Below are positions 1-11,074 of a DNA stretch of 64,000 nucleotides, one piece after another. This DNA comes from Allofrancisella guangzhouensis. GTDB lineage: Bacteria > Pseudomonadota > Gammaproteobacteria > Francisellales > Francisellaceae. The position numbers and the translations under genes are program-made. The stretch is taken from assembly GCF_000815225.1 (NCBI RefSeq), contig NZ_CP010427.1:1302001-1366000 (forward strand). Reading direction: 5' to 3'. Position 1 is the first letter of the stretch. Every line of letters begins with the position of its first letter. The notes under the pieces are model-generated. The model was not told the origin of the DNA, did no database searches, and worked only from the letters and a program-made list of their open reading frames with translations.

Positions 1-2211
1 AACTATTTTCTTGAGTTCTTGCTCACCTAGGCTTTCATTTTCTTGATAAAGTTTTTGTAAACTTAACTCCAGCATAAAATCAGACTTAAGGACTTTTTCA
101 AGACCAGTTAAATCCCATAATTCATGCATAGATCCAGCTGGAATATAATCATGGAAAACCTGCTCTGCCACATCCATTCGAATATCATTTAAAATATCAC
201 TAACATCTTCAGAATTTAAAAATACTTGTCTTTGTTCATAGATAACTTTACGCTGAGTATTTACTACATTGTCATACTCAAGCAGGTTTTTACGAATATC
301 AAAATGATAACTTTCTACTTTGCTTTGTGCTTTAGATATAACTTTCGACATAAAACCAAAAGCTAAAGATTCGCCTCCTTTTAAACCTTTTTTAACTCGC
401 TCAGCCATCGTAGGTGAAGCAAAGATCCTTAAAAGGTTATCATCCATTGATAAATAAAATTTACTCTCTCCAGGGTCCCCTTGGCGAGCAGCACGCCCTC
501 TAAGCTGATTATCAATCCTACGTGAATCATGTCTTTCTGAACCTATTATACATAAGCCACCAGCTTTTTTAACAGCCTCGTTTCTTTTTTGCCAATCTTC
601 TTTAATTTTTGCAATTTGTTCTTCGCTAGGATCTTCTAATTGAGCCACCTCAACCTCCCAGTTACCACCTAAAATAATATCTGTACCTCGACCTGCCATA
701 TTAGTAGCAATAGTTACATTACCTGGATAACCTGCCATTGCGATAATCCCTGCTTCTTTTTCATGCTGCTTAGCATTTAAAACATTATGTTTAATTTTTT
801 TCTTTTTAAGTAAGGTAGATAAAACTTCTGAAGCCTCGATTGATGCTGTACCTACTAATACTGGCTGACCTTTTGCTATTCTTTGCTTAATATCCTCTAC
901 GATAGCCTTAAATTTTTCTCTAACATCCCCATGTATGACATCGTGATGATCTTTTCTAATCATTGGCTTATTAGTAGGAATAATTATTACTTCCAATCCG
1001 TAGATTGAATGTAACTCAAAAGCTTCTGTATCAGCCGTACCTGTCATACCAGCTATTTTATTATAGAGCTTAAAGAAATTTTGGAAAGTAATAGATGCCA
1101 TTGTCTGGTTTTCTGCATTAACCTTAACTCCCTCTTTAGCTTCTATAGCCTGATGCAAACCGTCTGACCATCTACGTCCAGGCATTGCTCTACCTGTACT
1201 TTCATCAATAATTATCACCTCTTGGTCACGTATAATATAATCAACGTTTAGTTGATATAAAGAGTGTGCTCTTAAACATGCGTTTAAATAATGCATTTTG
1301 GTTATATTATGAGGACTATATAAATTATCACCCTCCTCTAACATCCCTTCTTTTTTAAGCATATTCTCAATTTTTGCATAACCTTTTTCAGTTAAATAAG
1401 CATTTTTAGATTTTTCATCAACGTAGAAATCTTTTTGTTCTTGTCCTTCTTCAAGATTCTCTTTATCTTGCTTTTCTAAATAAGGCACTAGTCTATTGAA
1501 TAGATTATACATTTCTGAGCTATCATCAGAAGCTCCTGAGATTATCAAGGGCGTTCTTGCCTCGTCTATCAAAATTGAATCTACTTCATCTATGATCACA
1601 AAATTACGACTTCTCTGGACTTGATGCTCTTTTTCATAAGCCATATTATCTCTAAGATAATCAAAACCAAACTCGTTGTTTGTCCCGTAGGTAATGTCAC
1701 AAGCATAAGCTTTTTTACGTTGCTCAGGATTCAAATCAGCTATTATTATTCCAACAGACATTCCTAACAAATTATAAATTTCGCTCATCAACTCAGCATC
1801 ACGTTTAGCCAAATAATCATTTACTGTGATTACATGTACGCCTTGACCAATTAAAGCATTTAAATATGCTGGAAGCGTTGCAACTAACGTTTTACCCTCA
1901 CCTGTTCTCATCTCAGCAACTTTACCCATGTGTAAAACAATACCACCTATAAGCTGCACATCGTAATGTCGCATATTTTTGGTGCGTTTAGCTGCTTCTC
2001 TTACAGCTGCAAAGGCTTCTGGCAAAAGATTATCTAAAGTCTCTCCTTTAGATAATCTCCCTCTAAACTCTATTGTCTTAGCTTTTAGTTGCTCATTTGA
2101 AAGTTTCTCAAACTCTGCCTCAAGAGAATTAATCTTATATACTGATTTGGAAATTTTTTTAATAAACCTATCATTACGACTACCAATAACTTTTTGAATT
2201 AAACTTAACAT
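1..2211 (-). CDS. secA: Preprotein translocase ATPase SecA (C-terminus beyond window edge)
   Basis: SecA is the ATP-driven motor that pushes unfolded preproteins through SecYEG at the inner membrane. Reading the minus strand from the ATG at 2211 gives 737 codons open to base 1. The N-terminus [10 protein letters not shown], the Walker A segment MRTGEGKT near residue 101 and a [12 protein letters not shown] helicase motif II (about 1558-1602) are visible. Full SecA proteins are about 900 residues, so roughly the last 170, including the usual SEC-C zinc tail, lie outside the window. The reading frame is clean. The gene is divergent from the DUF721-like gene across a 249-base spacer that must hold both promoters. 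The family identity is certain; only the missing end limits the call. Confidence 0.97.
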   Translation of the reverse strand, partial: MLSLIQKVIGSRNDRFIKKISKSVYKINSLEAEFEKLSNEQLKAKTIEFRGRLSKGETLDNLLPEAFAAVREAAKRTKNMRHYDVQLIGGIVLHMGKVAEMRTGEGKTLVATLPAYLNALIGQGVHVITVNDYLAKRDAELMSEIYNLLGMSVGIIIADLNPEQRKKAYACDITYGTNNEFGFDYLRDNMAYEKEHQVQRSRNFVIIDEVDSILIDEARTPLIISGASDDSSEMYNLFNRLVPYLEKQDKENLEEGQEQKDFYVDEKSKNAYLTEKGYAKIENMLKKEGMLEEGDNLYSPHNITKMHYLNACLRAHSLYQLNVDYIIRDQEVIIIDESTGRAMPGRRWSDGLHQAIEAKEGVKVNAENQTMASITFQNFFKLYNKIAGMTGTADTEAFELHSIYGLEVIIIPTNKPMIRKDHHDVIHGDVREKFKAIVEDIKQRIAKGQPVLVGTASIEASEVLSTLLKKKKIKHNVLNAKQHEKEAGIIAMAGYPGNVTIATNMAGRGTDIILGGNWEVEVAQLEDPSEEQIAKIKEDWQKRNEAVKKAGGLCIIGSERHDSRRIDNQLRGRAARQGDPGESKFYLSMDDNLLRIFASPTMAERVKKGLKGGESLAFGFMSKVISKAQSKVESYHFDIRKNLLEYDNVVNTQRKVIYEQRQVFLNSEDVSDILNDIRMDVAEQVFHDYIPAGSMHELWDLTGLEKVLKSDFMLELSLQKLYQENESLGEQELKKIV

Positions 2212-2460
2212 GTTTCAAACCTAAACTGTTTTTTATAAAATTAATATTTTAAATATACTACTCTGACTCTACATTATATAGAATTTGCAGAAAATTTAAA
2301 TTAAGATGACTATTTTAAATAAAGACTCTTCTATAAAACTAGAGTTTTTTATATTTCATCATACGATTAATTGAGAATACTTATGGACAAAGCTATAAAA
2401 AGAATTTATTCTAATTCTAATACGAAGTTTTAATAATTACCATAAAAAAGATTAATAGAA

Positions 2461-2886
2461 ATGACTATAACTATTATTCCAGAGAAGATTTCTAATATAG
2501 ATAAACATAAAACTCGCATCAAAATAACTAATTCTACTCAACTCAGTAAAGAACTAATTCGCAAAGCTAAAAACCTGATATCATCTAATGAAGTCGCAAA
2601 CAAAGAACTAAGAAAATTAAATATCCCATATTTAAATGATACGCAAATTGTCTATTATACTCCACAGAAAATAATATGTAAAAGTCAAAAAGAAATTTTA
2701 AAGTTCAAGATAAAGGAATTGCACTTACAATTCCTAGAAATATTAAGAAAAAGGAAGTTTTTTTCTAAGTTACAAAAAATAGAAATTTTAATCGATTACT
2801 CAAACAGCGAAACCAACAAGAAGAATCCTTCAAATCACAGAGCAAAACAAGCTCTGCAACAAATTAGAAAAAATTTACAGATTTAA
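2461..2886 (+). CDS. DUF721 / DciA-like protein, predicted replicative helicase loader
   Basis: This is a 141-residue basic protein. Residues about 27-110 look like the DUF721 (DciA) core. There is an N-terminal helix beginning LSKELIRKAK, a short region rich in L and N, two strands around QIVYYTPQKIICKS, then a long helix KEILKFKIKELHLQFLEILR and a closing strand KIEILIDY. The tail NHRAKQALQQIRKNLQ fits the small C-terminal helical segment of gammaproteobacterial members. DciA proteins help load the DnaB helicase in bacteria that lack DnaC, and are often encoded beside secA, as here. The function is inferred from fold pattern and context, since identity to characterised DciA is low by eye. 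It could alternatively be an unrelated small nucleic-acid-binding protein. Confidence 0.6.
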   Translation: MTITIIPEKISNIDKHKTRIKITNSTQLSKELIRKAKNLISSNEVANKELRKLNIPYLNDTQIVYYTPQKIICKSQKEILKFKIKELHLQFLEILRKRKFFSKLQKIEILIDYSNSETNKKNPSNHRAKQALQQIRKNLQI

Positions 2887-2892
2887 GAAAAA

Positions 2893-3618
2893 TTAATTAT
2901 TTTCTAGAGTTCCTAAAGCAACTTCCATCATATTAGTGAAAGAATCTTGTCTCTCTGCAGAAGTAGTAGATGCACCTGTTACCAAACAATCTGATACTGT
3001 CATAATCGCAGCTGCCTTTTTACCCAATACCTTTGCATTTGCAAATAGAGCTGCTGTTTCCATCTCTACAACTCCGCAACCAAACTTTTTACTGATATCT
3101 TTATAATCATTGGAATTTTTTCTATAAAAAATGTCTGTACAGTGTGCTTTTACTTTTTTTAACTCTACATCTAAATTTTTAGCTGATTTAACAAGTTCGG
3201 CATTTAATTTTGCACTGGGTTTTATCATGTTAGTCTTTTCACCTGTTACAAGTTCAATAAACATCGATTCACCGTAGCTTTCTTCAATAAGCACAACATC
3301 ATAGATTTTATAATCTTCAGTATATGAGCCACAAGAACCAACTCGGATAATATTATCAACGTCATAATACTTAAATAACTCATATGAGTATATACCCATA
3401 CTCGGAACGCCCATACCAGAACCCATTACACTAACTTTCTGTCCTCTATAAGTACCTGTATAACCAAGCATATTTCTAACAGTGTTTACCCTAATAACAT
3501 CTTCTAAATAATTTTCTGCAATATACCTCGCTCTTAAAGGATCACCAGGCATTATTACTGTTTTTGCAAACTTGTCTTTGCTATCTGCTTCTATATGAGG
3601 AGTTGGTAACATATACAT
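2893..3618 (-). CDS. deoD: Purine-nucleoside phosphorylase DeoD-type
   Basis: It reversibly cleaves purine (deoxy)ribonucleosides with phosphate, giving the free base and (deoxy)ribose-1-phosphate, in cytosolic purine salvage. The 241 residues match the hexameric DeoD family. The phosphate-binding segment VIMPGDPLRARYIAE is near residue 21, the IIRVGSCGS motif near 90, the VEMETAALF ribose-binding motif near 184, and an SDCL segment carrying the catalytic Asp near 209. An upstream ATG two codons before another Met is preceded by AAGGA at 8 bases spacing, supporting the start at 3618. It is convergent with the DUF721-like gene, with only six bases between them. A second phosphorylase, Udp, is encoded at 24337. 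Confidence 0.95.
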   Translation of the reverse strand: MYMLPTPHIEADSKDKFAKTVIMPGDPLRARYIAENYLEDVIRVNTVRNMLGYTGTYRGQKVSVMGSGMGVPSMGIYSYELFKYYDVDNIIRVGSCGSYTEDYKIYDVVLIEESYGESMFIELVTGEKTNMIKPSAKLNAELVKSAKNLDVELKKVKAHCTDIFYRKNSNDYKDISKKFGCGVVEMETAALFANAKVLGKKAAAIMTVSDCLVTGASTTSAERQDSFTNMMEVALGTLENN

Positions 3619-4151
3619 ATACTTTTTCCTTATTATTATTTATATGGTCAGTTATTTTATATTATCATAATAAACAATAAAATTCTGTTTTTACTACATT
3701 TCTTTAGTCAAAAGTTATTATCTCTTTAGCTTCACTAATAAAATCAGTGCAAATTACAAACAAATTTCTAATAAGTTTAGCTAGCCCGTATAATTTAATC
3801 ATCTTTTTGTCCTTACTCTTACTTTCTGTTTTTCTTTACTATGATTCTACAGCTAGGTCAACCAAATGAATTCCCATCTTCTACATCATAAAGTATATAA
3901 TATCCATAGAATCTGATGAATCCCAACAAATATACCAAAAAACTCTTCAGATACTATATAACTAAAGCTTATTCGAAACTATATCATGCTAACCATATAG
4001 AAATAATATCGATACACTATTTGATCAATACATGTTAACTAAAACATAACTATTTAGCTATAATAAACTGATAAATATGTTTTTTGATACATAACTTATG
4101 CAAAATTACTAACTAAATAACAATATGAAATTTTAATAAAAAGGACTTCAA
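3619..4151. other. Gene-free 533-base stretch containing an ftsH relic
   Basis: There is no supportable coding region between deoD and the repeat protein. The stretch is AT-rich and contains, at about 3840-3934, a degenerate copy of a piece of the ftsH gene that lies 2.5 kb downstream (listed separately). The last 130 bases probably hold the promoter of the repeat protein, with AAAAGGA about 7 bases before its ATG. Nothing else was recognised. Confidence 0.7.
3840..3934 (-). pseudogene. Decayed duplicate fragment of ftsH 3' region
   Basis: This segment aligns with bases 6378-6472 inside ftsH in the same orientation. A 23-base block (about 3875-3897) is identical to the intact gene, a 14-base block (CCATAGAATCTGAT) follows, and TTCTAC and CCAAATG blocks precede. 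A two-base insertion lies between the two main blocks and would shift the frame, so the copy is not coding. The matching part of FtsH is the region before the end of the protease domain (RWGLSDSMG through FGGSGG). The relic shows that a second copy of this part of ftsH once stood on the other side of the repeat gene, which fits insertion or rearrangement at this locus. Confidence 0.75.
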
Positions 4152-6020
4152 ATGAAACTATCATTAATTAACTTACAAAAAGTGCTTGGTTATGAAATAA
4201 ATCATGACGGAATGTGTTATGGAATAGCTTTTATGGCCATACAAGCAATACTCAGAAATGATTTTAAAACATACAGAGACCGTTTGAATTTAATTGATTC
4301 TTATTATTCTAAAATTAAACATATAAAACAAGTGGGCGATATCAGTGAAGCCGAAGATCCTAAAAATGAAGGTTTTGTAATTAAAGAAATTAATACTTTT
4401 AAAATACGAGTAGGCAATGACGTTATTGAGTATAACTATAAAAATATTACTAATGAAGATAGGCAAGATATAGCTCTATATTGGTTAAAGCACGACATAG
4501 AAAAAGCTCAAGAAAAAAGAAGTAATAAAAACACAAGAAATAATCTGTCTTATAATGACCATCAATTACTAAATATATTAAGCTGGTTTGACGGAGTTCA
4601 AGTATATTTCGGGTTAGACACAAAATCCCTTAACAAAAATAATAAATATTGTTTCAGCACTCAAGACTACCAAAATTCTATTACTTTTTTCAAGTCTAAT
4701 GAAGATAATAACATATATCTTCACTCCGATAATTTGACAATTTTCACAGAAGAAACAGCTCAAAAGTTGTACAACAAAATAACTAATAGTGACATACCTA
4801 TAGCCTTTTTACTAATCGCCAAAAGTCATTGCATAGCAATAGGTGGCAGTCAAAAGGAAGGGGGGTATTTAATTAATCATGATGAATGCTATAATATGGC
4901 TACATCCTCTACTTCGGCTAAGCAAATATATGAAATCATTTATAAAAACCTTTATAATAAGTTGCCTTTTAATATAAATGACGAAGCTACCTATATTAAA
5001 GAATTTAAAAATATTCAAGCTCAAACTTATAACGTATCTTATTTTAATATAGATGAAAAATATGCACGATCCAAACCACAACAAGTAAGTAAATTGTTAT
5101 CTTTAGCTCTCCATGAGGGTCTTACTGAAGCTGTTACAGCATACATTCAAATAATACAAAATACACCTGAATTAAATAAACAAAAACTACTAGTCGCAGA
5201 AATTGATGATGGCACGCCTGGATTATTTATGGCTTTACAAAATGGTCGAAATGAAACTATTACAGCATATATTCAAGCAATAAAAGTTATACCAGGATTA
5301 AATACACAAGAATTATTAACTGCAAAAAATAGTAATGGTACACCTGGATTATTTATAGCTTTACAAGATGGTCAAGCTAAAACGGTTAAAGCGTATATTG
5401 ATGGTATTAAAAATATACCAGGAATCAATAAAAACATACTTTTAGCTGCAAAAGGTAGTGATGGCACACCTGGATTATTTATGGCTTTACAAAATGGTCA
5501 AGCTGAAACTGTTACAGCCTATATCCAAGCGATAAAAGATATACCTGAATTAGATATACAAGAGCTATTAACTGCGAAAATTGATGATATACCTGGATTA
5601 TTTATGGCTTTACAAAATGGTCAAGCTGAAACTGTTACAGCGTATATTCAAGCAATAAAAGATATATCAGGGTTAGATAAAAAACAACTACTAGCTGCTA
5701 AACGATATGATAAAACTCCCGGTTTATTTATGGCTCTAGAGAAAGGTCAAGCTGAAACTGTCGCAGCTTATTTAAAAATTGAAGATCACAACAGTACTTA
5801 CGCAAATTTTATAATGTCTTCTATAGAGGGGAATAGAAAAAAATTAAAAAATATGCTACTAGATTGGGCAAAAACTTACAAACAGACCAGCAATAAAAAG
5901 AAAAGTGACTATGGTTTACTTATTAGCCTTCTTTCTTTTAAAAGAAGCACACTCTATCATTCATCAAGTATTACAAAATCAATAAAAGAGCTTAATGCAA
6001 TTCAACACTGGAAAGATTAA
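4152..6020 (+). CDS. Putative effector-like protein: cysteine-protease-like N-domain plus 42-residue repeats
   Basis: I do not recognise a named gene. The 622-residue product has two parts. Residues 1-300 begin with HDGMCYGIAFMAIQAIL (Cys22), and later carry KSHCIAIGG (His226) followed by YLINHDE (Asn242, Asp244). This order and spacing resemble papain-fold/C58 cysteine peptidases, so Cys22-His226-Asp244 (or Asn242) is a candidate triad. Residues about 314-545 are tandem repeats of 41-42 residues built on (G/K)TPGLFMALQNGQAETVTAYIQ. Their conserved prolines are at 356, 398, 440, 481 and 523, and a degenerate unit precedes them. They look like ankyrin-type helical repeats. There is no signal peptide or membrane segment. 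Such protease-plus-repeat layouts occur in secreted effectors of intracellular bacteria, but secretion and activity here are inference. The gene sits between a decayed ftsH fragment and intact ftsH, suggesting acquisition. Confidence 0.7.
   Translation: MKLSLINLQKVLGYEINHDGMCYGIAFMAIQAILRNDFKTYRDRLNLIDSYYSKIKHIKQVGDISEAEDPKNEGFVIKEINTFKIRVGNDVIEYNYKNITNEDRQDIALYWLKHDIEKAQEKRSNKNTRNNLSYNDHQLLNILSWFDGVQVYFGLDTKSLNKNNKYCFSTQDYQNSITFFKSNEDNNIYLHSDNLTIFTEETAQKLYNKITNSDIPIAFLLIAKSHCIAIGGSQKEGGYLINHDECYNMATSSTSAKQIYEIIYKNLYNKLPFNINDEATYIKEFKNIQAQTYNVSYFNIDEKYARSKPQQVSKLLSLALHEGLTEAVTAYIQIIQNTPELNKQKLLVAEIDDGTPGLFMALQNGRNETITAYIQAIKVIPGLNTQELLTAKNSNGTPGLFIALQDGQAKTVKAYIDGIKNIPGINKNILLAAKGSDGTPGLFMALQNGQAETVTAYIQAIKDIPELDIQELLTAKIDDIPGLFMALQNGQAETVTAYIQAIKDISGLDKKQLLAAKRYDKTPGLFMALEKGQAETVAAYLKIEDHNSTYANFIMSSIEGNRKKLKNMLLDWAKTYKQTSNKKKSDYGLLISLLSFKRSTLYHSSSITKSIKELNAIQHWKD
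5095..5790 (+). repeat. In-gene tandem repeat array, ~126-base period
   Basis: Five clear units plus a degenerate first unit lie inside the coding region of the protein at 4152-6020, with a period of 126 bases (one unit 123). Two units share a perfect 51-base block (5468-5518 and 5591-5641), including identical synonymous positions, so at least one duplication is recent. All changes keep the reading frame. Such arrays change copy number easily between strains. Confidence 0.85.
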
Positions 6021-6047
6021 TTCTTAGATTATATCTAGGTTTAATAA

Positions 6048-8009
6048 TTATTTTATATCCTTACTTTCATTTTCCTTTACTAAAGGTTCAAGCTTTGTAG
6101 ACTCTATAGTTGGATTAGACTCTAAAATAACTGTTTGATTATGTATATCTTTTGGCTTATAACTATCGCCATAATCTCCAGGTTCACGCACATCCCTTCT
6201 AGCCATTAAATCGTCCACTTGCATCGCATCTATAGTTTCATACTTCATTAAAGCCTCTGCCATAGCATGTAAAATATCTATATTTTCCTCTAATAGCTTT
6301 TTAGCTTTAGCATAACTAGAGTCTATAAGTTTACGTACTTCAGTATCTACCTCACGTATCGTAACATCAGAAATCTTAGAAGTTCTACCACCAGAACCTC
6401 CAAATGGACCATCATCTTCTACATCATAAAGTATAGTGCCCATAGAATCTGATAGACCCCAACGTGCAACATAGTTACGTGCTATATCCGTGGCTACTTG
6501 AATATCATTAGATGCACCTGTAGTAACATGCTCATAACCAAATATTAATTCTTCTGCTAATCTACCACCAAAAATACTACATAAACGCCCTTGCAGCACC
6601 AACCTACTTTGACTAACCTTATCACCATCCGGCATATACATAGTTACACCTAAAGCACGCCCTCTTGGTATAATGCTTACTTTATAAACAGGATCATGCT
6701 CAGGCATAAGTCTACCAATAATAGCATGTCCAGCTTCATGATAAGCTGTAAGTTTCTTTTCTTTTTCAGTCATTGCCATTGACCTTCTTTCAGCTCCCAT
6801 TAAGATCTTGTCTTTAGCTTTTTCAAAATCAGCCATTGTAACTTTTTCTTTAGACTCTTTTGCAGCAAATAGCGCAGCTTCATTAACTAAGTTTGCTAAC
6901 TCTGCACCAGAAAAACCTGGAGTACCTCGAGCAATCCAATCAGCTCGTACATCATCACCCATATTTATTTTTTTCATATGTACTTTTAGTATAGCTTCAC
7001 GACCTTTGACTGTCGGCAAACCTACAGTAACTTGCCTGTCAAATCTACCCGGTCTTAATAATGCTTTATCAAGTACATCTGGCCTATTTGTCGCTGCTAT
7101 TATAATAATGCCCTCATTGTCAGCAAAGCCATCCATCTCAACTAATAGCTGATTTAGAGTTTGTTCTCTTTCATCATTACCACCACCCATCCCAGCACCA
7201 CGATGGCGACCTACGGCATCTATTTCATCAATAAAAACCAAACAAGGCGCTTTTTTCTTAGCTTGCTCAAACATATCACGCACACGTGAAGCACCAACAC
7301 CCACAAACATTTCAACAAAATCAGAACCTGAAATAGAAAAAAATGGCACTTTAGCTTCTCCAGCAATAGCTCTGGCTAATAAAGTTTTACCTGTACCTGG
7401 AGGACCTATCATTAAAACACCTTTTGGTATTTTGCCACCAACTTTTTCATACTTCTTAGGTTCTCTTAAAAAATCAACGATTTCTGCTACATCTTCCTTA
7501 GCCTCATCTACACCAGCAACATCATCTAAAGTAACTTTTATCTGGTCTTCTCCTAAAAGTTTAGCTCTACTTCTGCCATAAGAAAAAGGACCACCTTTAC
7601 CGCCTCCACCAGCTTTAGCCATCATATAGATAAAAAAACCAAAGATTAAAAGCATTGGTAACCAATTAAGCAAAAATGCTAAAAGTAAATTAGGTTTCTC
7701 TGGTGCTTTTGCTTTGACTATAGCTTTACTAGTTTCTAGCTTATCAACTAAGCTACTATCTAACAAAGGCGCATAGGTGACAAAACCTTCCCCAGAGCTA
7801 GTTTTTCCTGAGATTGTTCTGCCATCAACATCTACTGAACTTATTTGATTATCTTTTAACTTAGATACAAAAGTTGAGTAATCAAGATTACGAGAAGAAG
7901 TATTAGTATCATTAATACCATTGAATAACAATAACATCCCACCAATTATTAATACCCAAAAAATAATATTTTTTAGCATATTATTTTTATTATCATTATT
8001 TTGTGCCAT
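6048..8009 (-). CDS. ftsH: ATP-dependent zinc metalloprotease FtsH
   Basis: FtsH is a membrane-anchored AAA+ protease that degrades misfolded membrane proteins and short-lived regulators. The 653 residues show a first membrane helix at about 14-31, a periplasmic domain, and a second helix at about 108-131. Walker A GPPGTGKT is at 202-209, Walker B FIDEID near 259-264, an AAA second region of homology around 308-325, and the zinc-binding HEAGH at 424-428. The C-terminal tail after about residue 605 is variable, as in other family members. It is the last gene of a minus-strand run after uvrA and greA. A partial ancient copy of its 3' part survives at 3840-3934. Confidence 0.97.
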   Translation of the reverse strand: MAQNNDNKNNMLKNIIFWVLIIGGMLLLFNGINDTNTSSRNLDYSTFVSKLKDNQISSVDVDGRTISGKTSSGEGFVTYAPLLDSSLVDKLETSKAIVKAKAPEKPNLLLAFLLNWLPMLLIFGFFIYMMAKAGGGGKGGPFSYGRSRAKLLGEDQIKVTLDDVAGVDEAKEDVAEIVDFLREPKKYEKVGGKIPKGVLMIGPPGTGKTLLARAIAGEAKVPFFSISGSDFVEMFVGVGASRVRDMFEQAKKKAPCLVFIDEIDAVGRHRGAGMGGGNDEREQTLNQLLVEMDGFADNEGIIIIAATNRPDVLDKALLRPGRFDRQVTVGLPTVKGREAILKVHMKKINMGDDVRADWIARGTPGFSGAELANLVNEAALFAAKESKEKVTMADFEKAKDKILMGAERRSMAMTEKEKKLTAYHEAGHAIIGRLMPEHDPVYKVSIIPRGRALGVTMYMPDGDKVSQSRLVLQGRLCSIFGGRLAEELIFGYEHVTTGASNDIQVATDIARNYVARWGLSDSMGTILYDVEDDGPFGGSGGRTSKISDVTIREVDTEVRKLIDSSYAKAKKLLEENIDILHAMAEALMKYETIDAMQVDDLMARRDVREPGDYGDSYKPKDIHNQTVILESNPTIESTKLEPLVKENESKDIK

Positions 8010-8222
8010 ATGTTTATTTAAGCCCTTAATTTCTTTATAAACTTTAAAACTAAATTCTAGTATACTATAGTAAAATTTTTCACTATTGGCTAGTCGTTTT
8101 AATGAAAAAGCTAGCTATATTCAAATACATCCATCCAGTTGTCATAATTTTGGACACTTCAGACACTAATCTAAACTTAAAAATTAGTTCACTAAACTTA
8201 CGACCTATTTATTTGTATTTTT

Positions 8223-11042
8223 TTACAACAACTCTTTCAAATATTTCCCTGTATAGGAGTTTTTACATTCAATTATTTCTTCAGGTGTGCCTTCAAATAT
8301 TATTTGACCACCTTTATTGCCACCTTCTGGACCTAAATCTACTATCCAATCAGCTGTTTTTATCACATCCAAGTTATGTTCAATAACTACTATTGTATTT
8401 CCCTTGTCACGCAAATCCATAATAACTTTTAACAGCTGGTGAATATCATAAAAATGTAACCCTGTAGTTGGCTCATCCAATATATATAAAGTCTTACCAG
8501 TAGATCTTTTAGATAGCTCTTTAGCTAATTTTACACGCTGAGCCTCGCCACCTGAGAGTGTTGTAGCACTCTGTCCAAGTTTAATATAAGATAGTCCGAC
8601 ACTCATTAAAGCTTCTAACTTAGTTTTAATATTAGGGATTGCATAATAAAATTCAAGTGCCTCTTCGACAGTCATTTCTAAAACTTCATAAATATTTTTC
8701 CCTTTATATTGCACTGCTAGTGTTTCACGGTTATAACGCTTACCTTCACAAACATCGCAAGCAACATACACATCCGCTAAAAAGTGCATTTCTACTTTTA
8801 TTACACCATCACCTTGACAAGCTTCACATCTTCCTCCACGAACATTAAAACTAAATCTACCAGCAGCATAACCTCTTGATTTAGCCTCGGAAGTTACTGC
8901 AAATAACTCACGAATCGATGTAAATACTCCTGTATAAGTAGCTGGGTTTGAACGTGGAGTCCTACCAATTGGTGACTGATCAATATCAATAACTTTATCT
9001 AAATAGTTAAACCCTTGATGGGATTTATATTCCATAGGGACCAATGTACTTCTATTTAATAACCGTGACGCTAATGGATATAATGTTCTATTTATAAGGG
9101 TTGATTTACCTGAACCTGAAACCCCTGTCACACAAGTAAGCACACCCAATGGTATTTTTAAATCATTGCCTTGAAGATTATTACCAATAGCTCCTTTTAT
9201 TTCTAAAAATCTATTGCTAGCTTTAAGTCTAGTTTCTGGCACAGCTATTTTTTTACGACCACTTAAGTAATCAGCTGTCAGCGAGTTTTGGCTTTTTATA
9301 ATAGTATTATAATCACCTGCAGCAATAACTTGACCACCATGAATCCCAGCCATAGGCCCCATATCAATTATATAATCCGCTTGACGTATAGCATCTTCAT
9401 CGTGCTCTACAACTATAACAGTATTGCCAATATTTTTAAGATTATGTAAAGCATCAAGCAAACGTTGATTATCTCTTTGATGAAGACCTATAGAAGGCTC
9501 ATCTAAAATGTACATTACTCCCACTAAACCAGCACCTATTTGGCTAGCCAGGCGAATACGCTGAGCCTCGCCACCAGATAAAGTGTCAGCTTGCCTTGCT
9601 AAACTAAGGTATTCTAACCCAACATCTTCTAAAAACTGTACTCTTAATTTTATTTCTTTAAGCAAGCTCTCAGCTATTACCTGCTGCTGTCCAATAAACT
9701 GTAAGTTACCTAACCAAATTAACAAATCTTGAATAGACAATTGACAAATATCCGCAATATTTTTATCTGCTATAAAAATATTGCGTGCATATTCATTGAT
9801 TCTAGCACCACCACAAGATTTACAAGTTAAATTGCTCATTAATTCATATAGATCCTTTTTGACCATGTCAGAATCTGACTCATAATACCGACGTTCAAAA
9901 TAAGGGATTACTCCTTCGAAAGTTTTTTGACGTACTTGCTTACCTCCACGGATAGAGTCAATAGTCATTTTTATCGTCTCTTCATCTGAGCCGTATAAAA
10001 TTATATTCTGTATTTCTTTAGGCAATTCTTCAAAAGGCTTGTCTAATGAAAATTTATAATGCTGAGCTAATGATTCTAGCTGCGAAAAATAGTATTGATT
10101 ATTTTTGTTCCACTTAGAGATAGCTCCTACCCTTAATGATAAAGTTTCATCAATGATAATCTTTTTCTCATCAAAAAATTCTTTGACACCCAAACCATCA
10201 CAACTGCTACAAGCTCCTAGGGGACTGTTAAAAGAAAATATTCTTGGAGAAAGCTCTTTTAATGCAAAACTACATAAAGGACAAACATGCTTTGACGAAA
10301 ATAGTATATCTTTAGCATTTTCATCGTTTACATCAGCCAACTTAACTATACCGTTTCCCAAATCCAATGCTGTCTCGATTGATTCAGCAATACGTTGTTG
10401 ATTATCTTGTTTTGGTTTAAATCTATCTACTATAACCTCTATATTATGCTTTTTGTATCGATCTAATTCTGGATAATCTTCATCAAGATTGTAAAACTCC
10501 CCATTTATCCTAACTCTAATATAACCTTGTGCCAATATTTTATCTAAAAGCGTATGATGAGTTCCCTTTTTCTCAGAAATAACAGGTGCTAGTATCATCA
10601 ACCTATCATTATCATCAAATTCCAAAACTCTATCAACCATTTGACTTACAGTTTGAGCTTTAAGCTCAATATTATGCGTGGGGCATCTCGGCTGGCCTAC
10701 TCTGGCAAAAAAAACTCTTAAATAATCATAAATTTCTGTAACAGTCCCTACCGTAGAACGTGGATTATGTGAAGTTGTTTTTTGATCTATCGAAATAGCT
10801 GGTGACAATCCTTCTATATGTTCAACTTCTGGCTTATCCATCATAGATAAAAATTGCCTTGCATAAGATGATAAAGATTCAACATACCTTCTTTGTCCTT
10901 CAGCGTATAAAGTGTCAAATGCAAGGGATGATTTACCAGAACCACTTAAACCAGTTATAACTGTTAGTTTATCTCTAGGTATTTCAACATCAACATTTTT
11001 TAGATTATGGGTTTTTGCACCCTTGATAATAATTTTTTTCAT
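8223..11042 (-). CDS. uvrA: Excinuclease ABC subunit A
   Basis: UvrA is the damage-scanning ATPase of nucleotide excision repair; it loads UvrB onto lesions. The 939 residues carry two ABC ATPase modules. The first has Walker [10 protein letters not shown] near residue 31 and signature [13 protein letters not shown]. The second has GVSGSGKST and [15 protein letters not shown]. Zinc-finger cysteines (CPLC...CSSCDG, and CEACQG...CDVCEG) are intact. Length equals the usual 940 or so. It follows greA by 32 bases on the same strand, so a shared transcript is plausible. The 213-base spacer to ftsH leaves room for a separate ftsH promoter. Confidence 0.97.
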   Translation of the reverse strand: MKKIIIKGAKTHNLKNVDVEIPRDKLTVITGLSGSGKSSLAFDTLYAEGQRRYVESLSSYARQFLSMMDKPEVEHIEGLSPAISIDQKTTSHNPRSTVGTVTEIYDYLRVFFARVGQPRCPTHNIELKAQTVSQMVDRVLEFDDNDRLMILAPVISEKKGTHHTLLDKILAQGYIRVRINGEFYNLDEDYPELDRYKKHNIEVIVDRFKPKQDNQQRIAESIETALDLGNGIVKLADVNDENAKDILFSSKHVCPLCSFALKELSPRIFSFNSPLGACSSCDGLGVKEFFDEKKIIIDETLSLRVGAISKWNKNNQYYFSQLESLAQHYKFSLDKPFEELPKEIQNIILYGSDEETIKMTIDSIRGGKQVRQKTFEGVIPYFERRYYESDSDMVKKDLYELMSNLTCKSCGGARINEYARNIFIADKNIADICQLSIQDLLIWLGNLQFIGQQQVIAESLLKEIKLRVQFLEDVGLEYLSLARQADTLSGGEAQRIRLASQIGAGLVGVMYILDEPSIGLHQRDNQRLLDALHNLKNIGNTVIVVEHDEDAIRQADYIIDMGPMAGIHGGQVIAAGDYNTIIKSQNSLTADYLSGRKKIAVPETRLKASNRFLEIKGAIGNNLQGNDLKIPLGVLTCVTGVSGSGKSTLINRTLYPLASRLLNRSTLVPMEYKSHQGFNYLDKVIDIDQSPIGRTPRSNPATYTGVFTSIRELFAVTSEAKSRGYAAGRFSFNVRGGRCEACQGDGVIKVEMHFLADVYVACDVCEGKRYNRETLAVQYKGKNIYEVLEMTVEEALEFYYAIPNIKTKLEALMSVGLSYIKLGQSATTLSGGEAQRVKLAKELSKRSTGKTLYILDEPTTGLHFYDIHQLLKVIMDLRDKGNTIVVIEHNLDVIKTADWIVDLGPEGGNKGGQIIFEGTPEEIIECKNSYTGKYLKELL

Positions 11043-11074
11043 AAAGAATCTTTTTTAGAAATAAAAATTTAAAG

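Noticed and set aside
2212-2460. Small RNA or regulatory structure between secA and the DUF721-like gene
   Set aside because: The spacer is simple AT-rich sequence; no stable fold or conserved motif could be seen by eye.
5095-5790. CRISPR-like array suggested by regular repeats
   Set aside because: The repeats are in-frame coding units of 123-126 bases with no spacers and no cas genes nearby.
10105-10401. Plus-strand frame opposite uvrA
   Set aside because: Antisense to a certain gene; no ribosome site or homology.
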